This document shows positions 13,905 through 26,385 of a stretch of DNA of 64,000 bases, piece by piece. The notes beneath the pieces were generated by a model. That model made no database searches. It was not told where the DNA came from and saw only the letters and a program-made list of their open reading frames with translations. A program made the position numbers and the translations under genes. Numbering within the stretch: the stretch's first letter is position 1; each line of letters starts with the position of its first letter. The DNA comes from Cacajao melanocephalus. Its lineage: Eukaryota; Chordata; Mammalia; Primates; Pitheciidae. The stretch covers positions 1 through 64,000 of the forward strand of contig CAUYLG010071207.1 in assembly GCA_963573385.1 (NCBI GenBank). The letters run 5' to 3'.

Positions 13905-13990
13905 ACTCTGCTTAGCCAACTCCCACTGATCCTTCGAAACTCAATTTAGGAATCACCTTCCCAGGAAACCTCCCTTTCTGTTCCTAAACC
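13905..13990 (+). repeat. L2 fragment
   Basis: 'ccaactcccactgatccttc' and 'ccttcccaggaaacctccct' match the L2 'actcctactcatccttc ... ccttccctgacc' block. Confidence 0.55.
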
Positions 13991-14027
13991 TGACTCCATT
14001 ATAGTCCTTCTCCTGGTGTTGTCTCAG

Positions 14028-14135
14028 AGAATTACCCTGGGAAGACTTGCTAAAAGTGCAGATTGCTGGCACCTAACCCAGAGCTATTGAATCTGGGATG
14101 GGTCCCAGGAATCCACAGTTTTCACAAACTACATA
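14028..14135 (+). mobile_element. hAT-Charlie MITE fragment (MER58-like)
   Basis: 'aattaccctgggaagacttg', 'aaaagtgcagattgctgg' and 'tgggatgggtcccaggaatc' match the core of MER58/MER3-like elements. The termini are degraded. Confidence 0.6.
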
Positions 14136-14299
14136 GGACATAGTAGAGGGCTTTTGAGTGTCTTTGTCTGTCCTTTGTATTAGATGATCAACAGTTTTGA
14201 GGGCAGTATTGACATTTGTATTTCTAGACACAAACGGCGCCTGACAAGGTAGTAGGTATTCCATATATTGTTTATTGTTGTTGAAGTAATGGTCAAGTC

Positions 14300-14465
14300 A
14301 GCATGAAAGCACAGTCTAAGACCTGGCATTGAGTCCTGACTCTACCACTTGGTAGGTGTGTAATTTGCATGAATTATCAAAACTTTATGGCTGTCAATTT
14401 CTTAATCAATGAAGTAGAATAATTCCTACTTGCAAGTGCTGTGAAATGAAAACGAGACATATATC
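14300..14465 (+). repeat. MIR element
   Basis: 'cattgagtcctgactctacc', 'acttggtaggtgtgtaattt' and 'tgaagtagaataattcctac' follow the MIR core and its 3' part in order. Confidence 0.75.
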
Positions 14466-14989
14466 ATATTATTATTGCCCTGTCAAAAGCCAAAATTACA
14501 ACAAATTTAGTTTAAAGATCTTAATTAGCTTTTAGTTATGATTCTAGAATTGAGCAACACCTCATCTTATAAAATAGAATAAATGTTCTGATAAACTGAG
14601 CAGAGGTTGGGATTTTAGGCAGAGACAGGCTGAGGAAAAGTAGCAACAGAGAAAAAGTGTATTGGTCATTTCAAAGTTACTTTCCTTGTAAAAGATAAAG
14701 CGGCAGAGACTTTCTTATCGTGTTCAGGCTAACCTGGACTGTTTGGGGATTTGGCTGTTATCTCTCTCTCTCTCCCCTGATTTCTCAGAAGGAAAGTAAC
14801 TTAGTTTCAGCTTGGTGGTGTGGAACTTCAGCATGAGTGACTCCATTTTGGTTTGGTCTGTTGGGCCTGGTGCAGGAGCGCCACCTGAATCAATGGCCTC
14901 TTCTAAGTTTTATTTAACAGCCCAATAGATTTTAAGATGGAGATCTTTAAATCTCGAACACTAAGAGGTATAGGAGAGGAAAAATTGCT
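14466..14989. other. Possible LTR-like sequence, unassigned
   Basis: A (CT)n run lies near 14761-14775. 'cagcatgagtgactccattt' near 14830 is a phrase seen in some LTRs, but I cannot define ends or family. Confidence 0.35.
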
Positions 14990-15460
14990 TCCTTCTGTCC
15001 TAGATTCTTTGGCTGGTCTATGAATTAAATTGACATAAGACAGACTAACAGGAGAAAAAACATTTTAATTACATGTGTACACCTGGGAGTCCCACAAAAA
15101 TATGAGACTCAAGGAAGTGGAATAAGGGTTTGGTGTTTCTGCATGGTGGTAGAGATAAATGATGGGAAAGTAAGTGATACAGGAAATACTTATAGTGAAT
15201 GAAGCTTGTCTTGTTATGTAGATAAGTCTCTCAGGTGACAAATTTACTCAGAGTACCTCTCTTCTTGATACAGATACCTAGTTACTAATGTAAATTTTTC
15301 TTATAAATGTACATTTCCTATATGAAAGGGGAAATTTATATGTTATTTTAGGTAGTTGATGGGAGAGGTAAAGAACTTTCCTTGTGTTGGCTTGTTCTTA
15401 ATTTATTTTAGCTCAAAATAATCAATATGCCACACTTTGGGGTGACATGTTGTGCATACC
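14990..15460. repeat. Probable LTR remnant
   Basis: 'gctggtctatgaattaaatt', 'agacagactaacaggagaaa' and 'ctttggggtgacatg' recall an old LTR family of ERV origin. Ends and duplications are not visible, so orientation and subfamily are left open. Confidence 0.38.
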
Positions 15461-15814
15461 TTCAGAGGCTAGGAGAGAAACTCCTGGCCTTGAAGGATTT
15501 TTATGGGTTGACTTTTCAAAACACTGTGTGAATTGAAAATGTGAGCAAATTAAAGCCAGAGCTAGAAGAACTGGCTTTTCTGATGATCCTGGTTCTTTTG
15601 CAATGAACTTCTGGGCTGTTTTTCTGGGTATTTTCTGGTTCGACATTCATAGTCTTTGCAGGCAGATAAATAATGGCAAACAGGTTGAACAAGAGACTTA
15701 TGTCTACACCAATTGAGCTGTTTGCCTACAGGAACTGTTTCCTTTTACTTGAAACAAGCATCCATCTACCTAACCAATCAACATCCATTGAGCATCCACC
15801 TGTGTGAACCACTC
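15461..15814. other. Unassigned sequence
   Basis: Frames at 15422-15646 (-) and 15713-15916 (+) are short and resemble nothing. The second runs into the MIR. Confidence 0.4.
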
Positions 15815-15975
15815 TTTGTAGTAATAATAATATTATTTTTTGAGCACAGACTGTGTGCCAGCCATGATGCAAAGAACTTTATGTGCCCTCTCCCAATTCT
15901 CATAGCCAGGATTTAAACCTAGACTGTCTTACTCCAGAACTGTCTGTGTTAAATATCATATTACTCTGCTCCCAC
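15815..15975 (+). repeat. MIR element
   Basis: 'gactgtgtgccagccatgat' and 'gccaggatttaaacctagac' with 'tctgctcccac' at the end are the MIR core and 3' half. A middle block of the MIR is deleted. Confidence 0.8.
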
Positions 15976-17912
15976 TGATTTCACAGTCCTTAAATCACAT
16001 GTCTCCAGAGTTATTGCAGGAAGAAACACATCAGTGAATGAAAAGAAAGGCAAAATAATTCTTCTTTAATTTAAAAACATCCCCCATGACACTATTTTTC
16101 AAGGGATTAACAAAGTCAGCTGCTTGTTTGGTATATGCTGCTGATCTTCATTCCCGCTGCACAATTTTCTTCTGATATTACGCACCTTTGGTTCCTGCGA
16201 TGGATTGAAAAAGGTGATTTTTTTTCATAAAGGACTTGCACTGTATAGAAGAGACACGAATGTTTTGGAATGCATAGCTGATCTTACAGTTAATAAGACA
16301 GGACAATAGTAGCCTACAGGAAGCCCCGAGGTGGTCTAGTCTTAGTATGTGTCAGACAGAGCTGGGCTGGGATGATTTCCAACCAAAGGTAATGGCTATT
16401 CCAAACGTGGAAACAGGCTTATATTTATTTTGACTTTAAGAATGTTTCTGACTTTGCTTAGTCACTACCTTAGAGAATGGGAGAGACAATTATATTGGCT
16501 TTTCAATGTTCAATTCTAAAGCATTATAATGCTGTACTGTGTTGGTATAAGCGCTACTAAAAGGGATGGCTTTGAAATCTTGTGCCAGTTCCAATTTGTT
16601 CACGAAGCTCAGTTATTTTCCTTCTGTTACAGTTGAAACTGGTTCCCTACAGTTTCACCAGAAGTGGTCTGTTTATTCTTGGTCAGCTTAACCCTTCATG
16701 GTCCAATTGATTTTTTGAAGAGTGTCCTGTAAATGCCTGGCTCAATTTGCCAAGTAGAAAGGTTGCAACTTTTTGGGGATTTCTGAGATGTTTGGAGATA
16801 CTCTTTGCCTTATGATTTCTGTGATATCAAAGCTGGCTCTAAAATGTGAAGTGTTACATGTACAGTGTTGCCTTTTCCTATCAGATTATTTAAAACTTTT
16901 ATGAGTCATGAAAGAATAGAAGGGGTGAGATTATTTCACAAGTCTTTAGTACAGATTGAGGCCATAAATTAAAACACCACAGTGAGAAGCTTCCATACTG
17001 GCATAAACAAATAATTAAATGATTGTAGGCTTCAGAGTAAACACTCCACAAGTCAACGGGCGGGCTGCAAAAAACAAACAAACAAACAAACAAAAATATA
17101 TTAAATTGTAAAGCTTCCTTTACTCTTTTTTTTAGAAGTCAGCAGGTTTTCTACTACAATTGTCTTTTTATGAGTTTGAAGCTATGAAGGATATATAACT
17201 TATTTATAATCATTATTTTCAAGTTAATGATACAGGATGAATAAAAATATTAGACAGCACATACTGAAGAGAAAAAACCCATTATCAATTAGTATGTATT
17301 GAATATCAGTAAACACTGAGCCCAGTAACTACATAGTTATCAATCATTTATCCTCACATCTCAAGGCAAGTAACATTGAGGAAAAACATAGATTGACGAG
17401 AAAGTGCCTAACCCCTAAAATTTCCAAATAAGAATTAGTCACTGTTGAAAGATTCACTATATAAAGCCATAATAAAATTTTGTTTTCTTTTTTTTTTCCA
17501 TTTCAAATATTCTTCTATTGACTCTAAATAAGACTAATACTGATCACCAGAACACTTACTGAGGCAGACATTTCTGTTTTAGGTTATAGGCCTAGAAGAA
17601 AATAAAAATGAAGCACCTAAATATCTGATTAACCAGAACTTCAATTTGAATAAACTAATAGTTTTCCTAATGATTAATCATGGGAAAAAAATTTTTACCA
17701 TATCAAAGTAAAGAGCAAGAGCAAAAGTATTCTTTCCTCCAAGTTAATGACAAAAAAAATCATAGGAAAACCTAAGATCAATTTGTATTTCCCTTAATAT
17801 AACACTCAGTTTAACACCATTATCTAAATCACAAAGAATAATACTTAAATATTACCCAGATAATAAAGTAGGCAAATGGTCAATTATTACATTCCCTATT
17901 TCAGAAAAGAGG
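15976..17912. other. Long low-repeat stretch
   Basis: There is no gene and no confident interspersed repeat in almost 2 kb, apart from an (AAAC)n run. Short frames such as 16899-17093 (-) run through that repeat. 16050-16330 is non-repetitive and would be worth a conservation check. Confidence 0.5.
17069..17095 (+). repeat. (AAAC)n microsatellite
   Basis: About six AAAC units in an A-rich setting. No Alu lies upstream, so it is not an Alu tail. Confidence 0.9.
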
Positions 17913-18300
17913 CATTAAGCATTCATAAGTTTATTTACACACATATCTAGTATGCCTTGTGAGTTTGATCCATTTTCCAGAGACTGCACCTCTTAAAATG
18001 CTCTTCATATCTGTTAAATGGATGAGCTGAAACATCCTTATTTTTTAAGCAGTTGGTGTCTTACTATAAAGAAGGGTGCAGCAAATCCAGATCCAAAGTA
18101 CAAACACATCATGGCTAGTAACCGCCACTTGTTTTCCCCTGAAAATGGCAAATTCTTCCCAGGACCTTCCTCATAGTGGCACCTACGGACCACAGAGGTT
18201 GTGAACCTCCAGATGCTCTGCTGAAAGCTCTGCGAAAGGCGCAGAGACCGAGGACGGAAGAAATGGCGGCACCTCACCAAGACCTTTTTTTCACGACCTT
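17913..18300 (-). pseudogene. COX7C: COX7C processed pseudogene
   Basis: The parent gene encodes subunit 7c of mitochondrial cytochrome c oxidase, a 63-residue inner-membrane protein. On the minus strand, 18220 down to 18038 encodes 60 residues plus a stop in one unbroken frame. It includes [14 protein letters not shown] presequence residues, [19 protein letters not shown] and VRHQLLK, colinear with COX7C from about residue 4. Parental 5'-leader sequence (the 'gaggtgccgcc' and 'gcgcctttcgcagagctt' region) lies upstream and the 3' UTR with 'aataaactta' lies downstream, with no introns. A small deletion just upstream removed the initiator ATG and the first codons. Several residues differ from the parent, for example SHYE to CHYE and SVENKW to SGENKW. 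No poly(A) tail or clear duplication remains. The frame stays open upstream to an unrelated ATG at 18316, giving a 92-codon chimeric frame. I infer a non-functional retrocopy. Confidence 0.95.
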
Positions 18301-18427
18301 GTTCCCCTGTGTGCAAGGACCAAAAGGCGTTTTCCTCTTTAGTGTTACTTTCATAGTAGAAAATGTGCCTTTAAAATGTATTTGATATTTATGATGGTAC
18401 AATCCCTACTGTAGGATGATCTGTTAG

Positions 18428-19022
18428 TGCTGATAGCAACAGGAGGCAGCAAAATTCCTGAGCACACAGGGTGGGTCCCTGGTGAAACCCCATCTCCAAG
18501 TCAAAGACAGTTTAAAGCCTGAAAGCCAAGCTACAAGTTAAACCCTCCCACCTGATTGAGAACTTGTCTTCCTGTTTGGCAAGCTTTCCTCTGATTGGTC
18601 CCCACTCTTCACCTATTTTACATATACCTACCCTTTCCTAATTGATTTTCTACACTGTCATGTCCACCTTTGAATGATGTCTTTGCTTTAACCTTTTTTA
18701 CATACTCACAAACCAATCAGCATGCACTCCCCATTCTGAGTCCATAAAAGGCCCCAGATCTAGCCACTTGGGGGAACTTTCTCACCTTTGGGTAGGGGGA
18801 CCAACCATGCATCCCCTCTCCACTGAAAGCTGTTTTTGTTGCTCGGTAAAATCCTTTTCTGCTCTCCTTACCCTTCAATGTCCAGCATATCCTCACTCTT
18901 CTTGGCTGTGGTACCAGAGCTTGGGAACTGCCGAATTCAGGAACAAGCTATAACACAAGTGAGCTGGGGCATGCCAGGGGTCCCCAGCTTGTAAAGTGAC
19001 CAAGAAGAAAAACCCTGCATCA
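18428..19022 (+). mobile_element. ERV1-class solo LTR
   Basis: A typical class I LTR layout: a U3-like region with reversed CCAAT motifs, a CCAAT box and TATA box, a C/T-rich leader, a decayed poly(A) signal region ('ctcggtaaaatccttttct'), and a U5-like end. No internal retroviral sequence flanks it, so it is a solo LTR. The 4-bp duplications are not evident, so the ends are approximate. The frame at 18768-18953 lies within it. Confidence 0.72.
18713..18750 (+). promoter_or_regulatory. LTR core promoter (CCAAT and TATA box)
   Basis: ccaat at 18713-18717 and ataaaag at 18744-18750 are spaced as in a Pol II core promoter. Transcription would start about 25-30 bp downstream and run rightward. 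Activity is not shown by the sequence. Confidence 0.55.
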
Positions 19023-19970
19023 GTGTTAGAGATAGTGAACTTAATGCAATTTTAGAGTTTATCTAATTCTTATGTAGAAAAAAGTCTAGTAACATAGGCT
19101 GTAAGTATTCTTCCTGATTTGTATTGTAACTTTGTTAGCATGTAATCAAATACTTTTCTAGAATAAGTAAGACTATGGTCTTCATCATGATAAGAACAAG
19201 TCAGACATCAGAATGCATTCTGAAGTGGGGAGGTTTCAAGGCTCTTCCATCAAACTGAAGTGCTGGGAGTAGAGCGGAGGGCTCTTCAGCAGGGCAGATA
19301 CTCACCTGGGTGATGCCAAACAGATCTTCGTGGTTTCAGAAAAAGCAGCTTCAGTTCACAAAATCAGAAATCATGTTACAACATGCAGGGAAACAAAGGG
19401 ATTTGTTAAAGCATTCATTTTGATGACTACACAACTTCCAGAAGTAAATTTTTTTCCCACAAATATGAGTGTGTTAAACAAGGTAAGGCAAACTATCTAA
19501 AAGGATATTTTATATGATATTTCCACCTCATACATTCTTTTAAGTATTTTAGTGGGGAAAAACTTTTATATTTGAATAAACATCTGATTTGCTAAGGTTT
19601 TGCGGTCCTTTTGTGTCATGTAACTAGTTTTGTTGACAGGCAGCCTTGATAGCTGTTTTGATGTGTAATTTGTTTGAAACTATTAAAAGAGCTTTGCTGA
19701 AGGTTTAAAACAGTCTGAAATAGCCTCAGAGAATGTTAGGTGTTGCTATTTTAATGAAATGAACTTTTGAGTTTGGGATTGAGTCTAGCGAAACCAAAAT
19801 AATTTGTCACTTTGGGAAATGAAACCTGTGAACAGAATTGAGAGAAATTTACGATTCACTCTATCTCTTTTGGCTTCATATCCTTCACTCACCAGTGTGA
19901 ACCCTTAGCTTAATTTGATAACATTTTTTTTTCTTAAAGTGCACACTGTAAGAATGGTTTTCCCTGTTTA
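19023..19970. other. Unassigned sequence
   Basis: AT-rich and non-repetitive as far as I can see. There is no gene evidence. Confidence 0.45.
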
Positions 19971-20276
19971 TCTATTTTGTTTTATTTTATTTTGAAACAG
20001 TTTCACTTTGTTGCCCAGGCTGGAGTGCAGTGATATGATCTTGGCTCCTGGCAACCTCTGCTTCCCATGAGAATGAGGCATTTTTATGCCTCAACCTCCT
20101 GGGTACCTGGGATTACAGGCACATGCCACCACACCCAGCTAAGTTTTGTATTATTAGTAGAGATGGGGTTTCACCATATTGGCCAGGCTGGTCTTGAACT
20201 CCTGACCTCAAGTGATCTGCCCACCTCAGCCTCCTGAAGTGCTGGGATTACAGACATGAGCCACCACGCCCAGCCA
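19971..20276 (-). repeat. Alu element (S-like), antisense
   Basis: The reverse complement of a whole Alu, from the T-rich tail to 'gagccaccacgcccagcc'. Target duplications gttttccctgttta (19957-19970) and gtttcctctgttta (20277-20290) flank it. The left part has a small local rearrangement ('atgagaatgaggcattttta'). Confidence 0.95.
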
Positions 20277-20365
20277 GTTTCCTCTGTTTAAATCTGCTGT
20301 CGTTGCTTTCTCTGCCCCCACCCAATGAAGCTATGAATGCTCTTTTAAGAGGCAAGTCAGGGAGT

Positions 20366-20369
<4 letters not shown>

Positions 20370-20405
<36 letters not shown>
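20370..20405 (+). repeat. (GT)18 microsatellite
   Basis: A pure 36-nt GT run followed by an interrupted 'atgtgtgt'. It is long enough to be polymorphic. Repetitive Cys-Val or Thr-His frames here are artefacts. Confidence 0.97.
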
Positions 20406-20409
<4 letters not shown>

Positions 20410-20412
<3 letters not shown>

Positions 20413-21794
20413 TTTGTCCAACACATCTTCCCTGTTTTGGTCTTTATATTCTGGGGGCCACCTCAACGTCTTAGGTATGCTTTTCACCTCTGTCAGCAAG
20501 CCTTTGGTCTGATGCTTGGTGGAGACTATTCTTCAATGCTGATTTTGCCAGGAAGTTGTCTTTGATTTCTCCCCATTCCTGTTTTAAGAACTCTCACTTA
20601 CTTAACTCACCCTTGGGCTCAGGTCCCAGAATTCCAGCTGGCTAGGCTTTGGCAAGTGCAAAGTTTCTCACTGCTTGGTACTAGGAGAGGGTGTCTAGGT
20701 AATCCCTGGTTTTAGGTGATTTGCAAAACCCCTGCTAGTACACCTTCAAATTTCAGGGTTATGTGAAAAAGTCTGTTCTATAAATCAAAAGATGTTTTGT
20801 ACTCCATTAATTTCTTTCTTAGCAGCAGTTGTATGAATTACAGACAATCTGTTTGCTGCTAGATGGGGATTTTGCTGTGAAAGGTTGAAACATCACTATA
20901 TGCAAGGGTTACACTTAGTTAAGGTGTGTGAATATATTAAAGTATTTTTTTTTAAAGTTGTCTTATCGTGATCCTGAGTTTTCTTATGAAAAGGAAAACC
21001 AGAAAACATAATTAGGGTCCAGGGCATTAAAAGAATAGCTAGAGTTATTTCCGCATGGTCACCACAGTTTCTAATGTTATCAGTTTCACATAAAGTGATT
21101 ATTCTGTTTTTGTGATTATGAATTCTATATCACAAAAATTTGGATTAAAAATTATAATCTGCTATGTGATTGTTTCTAAATGCATGTGGCTTGGACCTGT
21201 GTTGCATCTTGTCCAAGATGAATGGAGTTGATGAAGGCTTTCATATTTTAACATGAACAAATCAGGGTAGAACATTCATAGTTAGAGATAAAAGTCATCT
21301 AATGCTTAGTACTCTAAAACCAGTGATCCATAATAGTGAATTAAGGCTTTTATTTCTAAGAGTGGCCTCTTAGTGTGCAAATCCCCCCGGAAAATGTCTT
21401 TGACTACAAACCACTAATATCTTAGGGGGGATTCACTTACCAGATTATTTTCCAACATTAGAGTTGGCTGAGATGGAATAGTATATAGAACTGGTAAATT
21501 TTGAAAAGATCCTAAGAGAGAAGGTCAGCCAGTAGTCTCGTGTTGTATATGTGTCCTTATCCACTTGTATTATTCTATATGCTGAAAACAGGTATTTTAT
21601 TCATATTTGGGGTTTTCTGCAATATCCCCTTTCTGTCATAAAATATTGAAAATCCGTTAGTGCTGATGGTCAGAAATGGATATGACTTGCATTATTTTGG
21701 TCTCATGTAGACAGATTTTCGAACGTCTTGTTTAGGTAGGGGTTGACTTTGAGCAATTAACACTTTGTTATAATTATTTACTTACTTATCTCTT
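20410..21794. other. Unassigned sequence
   Basis: I see no gene or confident repeat. 'gtgattattctgtttttgtg' and the following 'attctatatcacaaaaattt' (21095-21141) can pair partly as a hairpin, but I have no family for it. Confidence 0.45.
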
Positions 21795-21915
21795 TCCCTC
21801 CCCTACTGTGAACTTCTGTGAGCCCCTGGTTGGCAGGGAGCATGATGCATCTAGCTCAACACTTAACCTAAACCTATACTAGATGTTTAGTAAACATTTT
21901 CCCAAATAAATTTAT
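21795..21915 (+). repeat. L2 3' end
   Basis: 'ccctactgtgaacttctgtg', 'tggcagggagcatgatgcat' and 'ctagatgtttagtaaacatt' follow the L2 3' terminus (chromosomal 'agactgtaagctcc ... tcaataaata'). Confidence 0.6.
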
Positions 21916-21985
21916 TAAAGGATATGCAACATCCAGTCAAAATAATTACACTGTTTTCTTTTCCGTTGAAAAGGTCCTCACTGGC

Positions 21986-21988
<3 letters not shown>

Positions 21989-22026
<38 letters not shown>
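21989..22026 (+). repeat. (AC)19 microsatellite
   Basis: A pure 38-nt AC run, likely polymorphic. Confidence 0.97.
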
Positions 22027-22030
<4 letters not shown>

Positions 22031-22284
22031 CCACTGGCTTCTAAAATATTCAGTAGTGATGGATGTATAACTTTGTTTCAGTTTACTCTAAGCATAGGGC
22101 TGAAAACAATATAAGAAATAATATGGATATTTTTGCTGGATGTAATCAGCAAACTTTCACATCTTTTTGAGAGTTTTAGGTAAATATTGAAAAGGATTAA
22201 AAATTATATTAGGGTAAATGTCAGCAAAAAACTGTCCTAAGGGTAAGTTTCAACCAATTAGCTTTGTTTATTGCGTTTTTAGTG

Positions 22285-22510
22285 TGGAAAGTGATTAGAA
22301 GCCCAGATTCTGGGACCAAGTTGCCTGGGTGGAATTTTAGTACCTCTGTGTAGTAAGTGGATTCCTCAGCTGTGCCTTCCGTTTCTTCCTTAGAAGAATG
22401 ATAACAACTGTGCTTGTTTTGAGGATTAAATGAGTCAACAAATGGGTTGCCTTAGAATAGTGCCTGGAACATTGTAATAACCATGTATTAATCATTATCA
22501 TGTTTCCTAT
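22285..22510 (+). repeat. MIR element
   Basis: 'cagattctgggaccaagttg', 'cctgggtggaattttagtac' and 'gaggattaaatgagtcaaca' with 'gtgcctggaacattgtaata' are successive MIR landmarks. Confidence 0.85.
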
Positions 22511-22807
22511 GTTTTGTATGCATTGATTATATGCCACATGTAAGATATTATGTACATTCCAGCATATACAACTTTGTCTTCAAGATCATAATCTAGTTGA
22601 GGAGAAAAAAACTAGAATACATAAAATAATTAAACAACCTTAAGTGTTGAATGCTGTGATATCCATTTTAAGGGCAATTAAGGGGAAAGATCTGTGTGGG
22701 TTAATAGTAATATAGAAAGTAAAGAATTGATAAAGTAAAACAGTAGTGAGCAACAATGGCAACCTAAATTATAATATTTTCTCAGTATTATTAAAATATA
22801 GATATGT
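22511..22807. other. Unassigned sequence
   Basis: AT-rich. 'aagatcataatctagttgag' resembles an old mammalian repeat phrase but is too short to call. Confidence 0.35.
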
Positions 22808-23094
22808 GGGTCAGGTGTGATGGCTCATGTCTGTAATCCTAGCACTTTGGGAGACTGAGGTGGGAGGATCACTTGAGGCCAGGAGTCCAAGACTAGCCTA
22901 GGTAACATAGGGAGATCTCATCTCTACTAAAAATTTAGAAAAAAAAAAATTACCTGGGAGTGGTGGCATGCATCTGTAGTCCCAGCTACTTGGGAGGCTG
23001 ATGCAGGAGGATCATTTTAGCTCAGGAGATCGTGCCACTACACTCCAGGCTTGGTAACAGAGCAAGGCACAGTCTTTAAAAATATTTTTAAAAA
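22808..23094 (+). repeat. Alu element (J-like)
   Basis: Starts 'gggtcaggtgtgatggctca'. The right monomer is shortened between 'ggatcattttagctcaggag' and 'atcgtgccactac'. Flanks share 'atagatatgt' on both sides. Its divergence is in line with an old copy. Confidence 0.93.
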
Positions 23095-23164
23095 TAGATA
23101 TGTTTTACAAGAAAACACTTTCTCTGAACCAATAAGAAGAAAAGTCTCCTTCATTATTTATGCC

Positions 23165-23325
23165 TTTAAAAAGTTACTTATTTGTATAAATTTATGGGGC
23201 ACATGTGCAATTTTGTTATAAACATGGGTTGCATAGTGGTCAAGTCAGGGCTTTTAGGGCATCCAACACCTGAATAATGTACCTTATATGCATTAACTAG
23301 TTTATCATCATGCTCCTCCTATTTA
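23165..23325 (-). mobile_element. L1 3' end, antisense (L1MA/PB-like)
   Basis: 'tttatggggcacatgtgcaa', 'gcatagtggtcaagtcaggg' and 'cctgaataatgtacctta' are the complement of an L1MA-type 3' region. It is 5'-truncated. Confidence 0.75.
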
Positions 23326-24949
23326 TGCTTTTAGTGAAAGTCTGACAATGTGCTGCACATGTGCTGGGTGTTAGAGAAAGAGATGAATAAACACACTGTT
23401 TCTGTTCACAGTCCATGGAAGGGAGAGGCTGAGAAACAAGATTCTGTGGTATAAAGTAGTGAGGAAGACTGTTGATGTTTTTAGAGCATAAGGGAGAGCC
23501 AGGGGAGGGGCAGCAAGAGGAGAGAGGTGATTCAGAGATGGAGGCTTCATTAATCTTTCAGATGGTCAAAGTCAGGGAAATGGGGCCGTTCATCCAAAGG
23601 ACACTGTACAGCGGAGCGAGAAGAGAGCTGAGGAGAGGGTTGATGCATCTGGTATGCATCTCGTGCCCATCTTGGCACAGTAGCAGCACAGAGTAACTGA
23701 ATGAGGAAAATGAAGTCTCTTCAATATGAAGGTTTCATTTCTGACAAGAATCTTCCTTTTAAAGAAAAACATTAAATTTTAAATCAGTGGACATGGTAAG
23801 TTATTGTTCCTAATTCTTCATCTCCTTTCCCTTATGGAACTGTACATCCATGCTTTTTTACCTTGTGATCGAGTTTCTTTTCTAGAGTGAGCAGGATGTA
23901 TTTCTTATCCTCACTAAAACTGGGCATGACCATATAATTTGCCAGACCTGATAGCATGCTAGAGGATGTAACCCGAGCAAAGGCTTTACATTTATTTCCA
24001 TGATTTGGCTTTTCTTCTTGGGCGCTTTTTTGATTCCTCATGAGAGAGAATACCCCAGGTGCAGCTACACTTTCAACCTGGACCCCAGAATGAGTGGCCT
24101 AAAGCTGGCTAGAACCTCGGAGTCCAGCTTTTCTCAGCTATGCCCAGCTTAGATCGGCTGAAGCCCAGTCAACCTACTCACATGTGAACATGAAATTGTT
24201 AGTTACTATAAGCACAGAGATTGTCATTTGTTACAAAGCAAAAACTGAATGCCATAGCATATATAATCTGGAAGGTCACACTTGGCTTCTATTCAAATTA
24301 GCCTTTGTTTGTTTTTAAACAGATAAATGTTTATTTCACTCTTATTGAGAATTGGTTGTGACTATCTTCAGGCAATCTACTTCTCAGCATCAAGAATGCT
24401 CCTGACAGTGCAGGAAATTAACTCAGGCTGGTGGGGCTGGGAGAGTGAGAGAGAACTACCAACCAACCAACCAACCACTCCCCTACTCTTTCAAGATCGT
24501 ACAGGTGAGGGAGTGGGAGTGACTGAGAGGTTAGGCAAAGTCTCTTTATTTTATTAATTTCTATTAGATAACTTAGCAACAATTTTATTTAATACTCATA
24601 TTCTTGAAAAACATCAATAAATACAAAACTATAATTTAGAAAAATTTGTAATATAATTTAGAGAGTTTCAAAAAGACTATACTACTACATTTGGGAGAAG
24701 AGTTCTTAGGATTATAGAGAAAATAGTTCTCTGAAATAGTTATTTTTTAATTCAAAGCAGCAAACTTTAAGAAAAATTACTTTTCCTAAGTATATTTAAT
24801 ATAATTATTCTAGTATAGTCACATATGTCTTAAGTTGGTACTGACTATTCCCAGGAAACAGGAAGCAGTAGCATTCTTTCTACTGTCATGTCCTACGACA
24901 AGAGATATTAAAAATGTCAGAACGTAGTAGTTCATAGTATGTTTAATTA
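23326..24949. other. Unassigned sequence
   Basis: 23340-23420 ('gtgctgggtgttagagaaag') resembles an L2/MIR-like repeat. The rest has no recognised element. Frames near 23472-23772 and 23832-24041 lie on both strands and show no known domain. Confidence 0.45.
24458..24477 (+). repeat. (ACCA)n microsatellite
   Basis: Five tetranucleotide units in a purine-rich stretch. Confidence 0.85.
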
Positions 24950-25076
24950 ATCTTGAAAAATGTAAGTATGTGTAGATATATTAATTAGTTTAATTTGATC
25001 ATTTCACAATGTATACATATATCAAAACATCACATTGTACACCCTAACTACATATAATTTTTGTTTAAGAAGTTTA
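24950..25076 (+). mobile_element. L1 3' end
   Basis: 'atgtatacatatatcaaaac' and 'acattgtacaccctaac' identify an L1M/L1P-age 3' terminus, severely 5'-truncated. A closely related end lies at 40860-41105. Confidence 0.8.
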
Positions 25077-25091
25077 ATAAAGCTGAAAGTG

Positions 25092-25383
25092 GGCCGGGGC
25101 AGTGGCTCATGCCTGTAATTACAGCTCTTTGGGAGGCCAAGATGAGCTGATCACCTGAGGACTAGAAGATCAGCCTGGCTAACATGGTGAAACCCTGTTT
25201 CTACTAAAAATACAAAAGCTACCCAGGTGTGATGGCACGCAAATGTAATCCCAGCTACTTCAGAGGCTGAGGCAGGAGAATCGCTTGAACCCAGGAGGCA
25301 GAGGTTTCAGTGAGCTGAGATCACATCACTGTACTCCAGCCTGGGTGATAGAAATGACACTCCATCTCAAATAAATAAATAAA
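25092..25383 (+). repeat. Alu element (S-like)
   Basis: Begins 'ggccggggcagtggctcatg' and ends in an (AAAT)n-type tail. Target duplications are aataaagctgaaagtg on the left and aataaagctgaaaagtg on the right. It landed in the tail of the preceding L1. Confidence 0.96.
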
Positions 25384-25400
25384 AATAAAGCTGAAAAGTG

Positions 25401-25859
25401 GGGGAGGACTGTATCATGTTTAAACCTTGATTTAATGAAGTTAATTCATTTACTACATACACATTTCTTGTTGACAGAACTTTTCCAAGTAGTTTCCTAA
25501 GACAAGCCAAAGCCCTATCTTTTTCAACTACTGTTGGGAATTTCCTTTGTGTTATGGACTACCCTATAGCTCAGTTAAATTCTTGCTTAGAAAGTTTTGT
25601 GAAATGGAAGAACCATGACAGCTACGCCAACTAAAATTTTTGTTCATAGAGCTTAAGATAAAACCAACTAGTCATTCCAATTCTACTAAAATTCTCATAA
25701 ATAAACATATATGTATACATGATTCAAAACTTAACATAGCTCAACTCAGGTTTAGCTCATCAAATGTTGATGGAGACACATGAAAGGTAAGAGAGTTTCT
25801 TAATGTGATTTTAAACTCTATATGGGAACAGAAAAGCATAGTCGTTTTTAAAAAAAGGG
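25401..25859. other. Unassigned sequence
   Basis: No gene or repeat is recognised. Confidence 0.45.

Positions 25860-26385
<526 letters not shown>

Noticed and set aside
20248..20565. Frames with repeated Cys-Val or Thr-His residues
   Set aside because: They are translations of the (GT)18 microsatellite.
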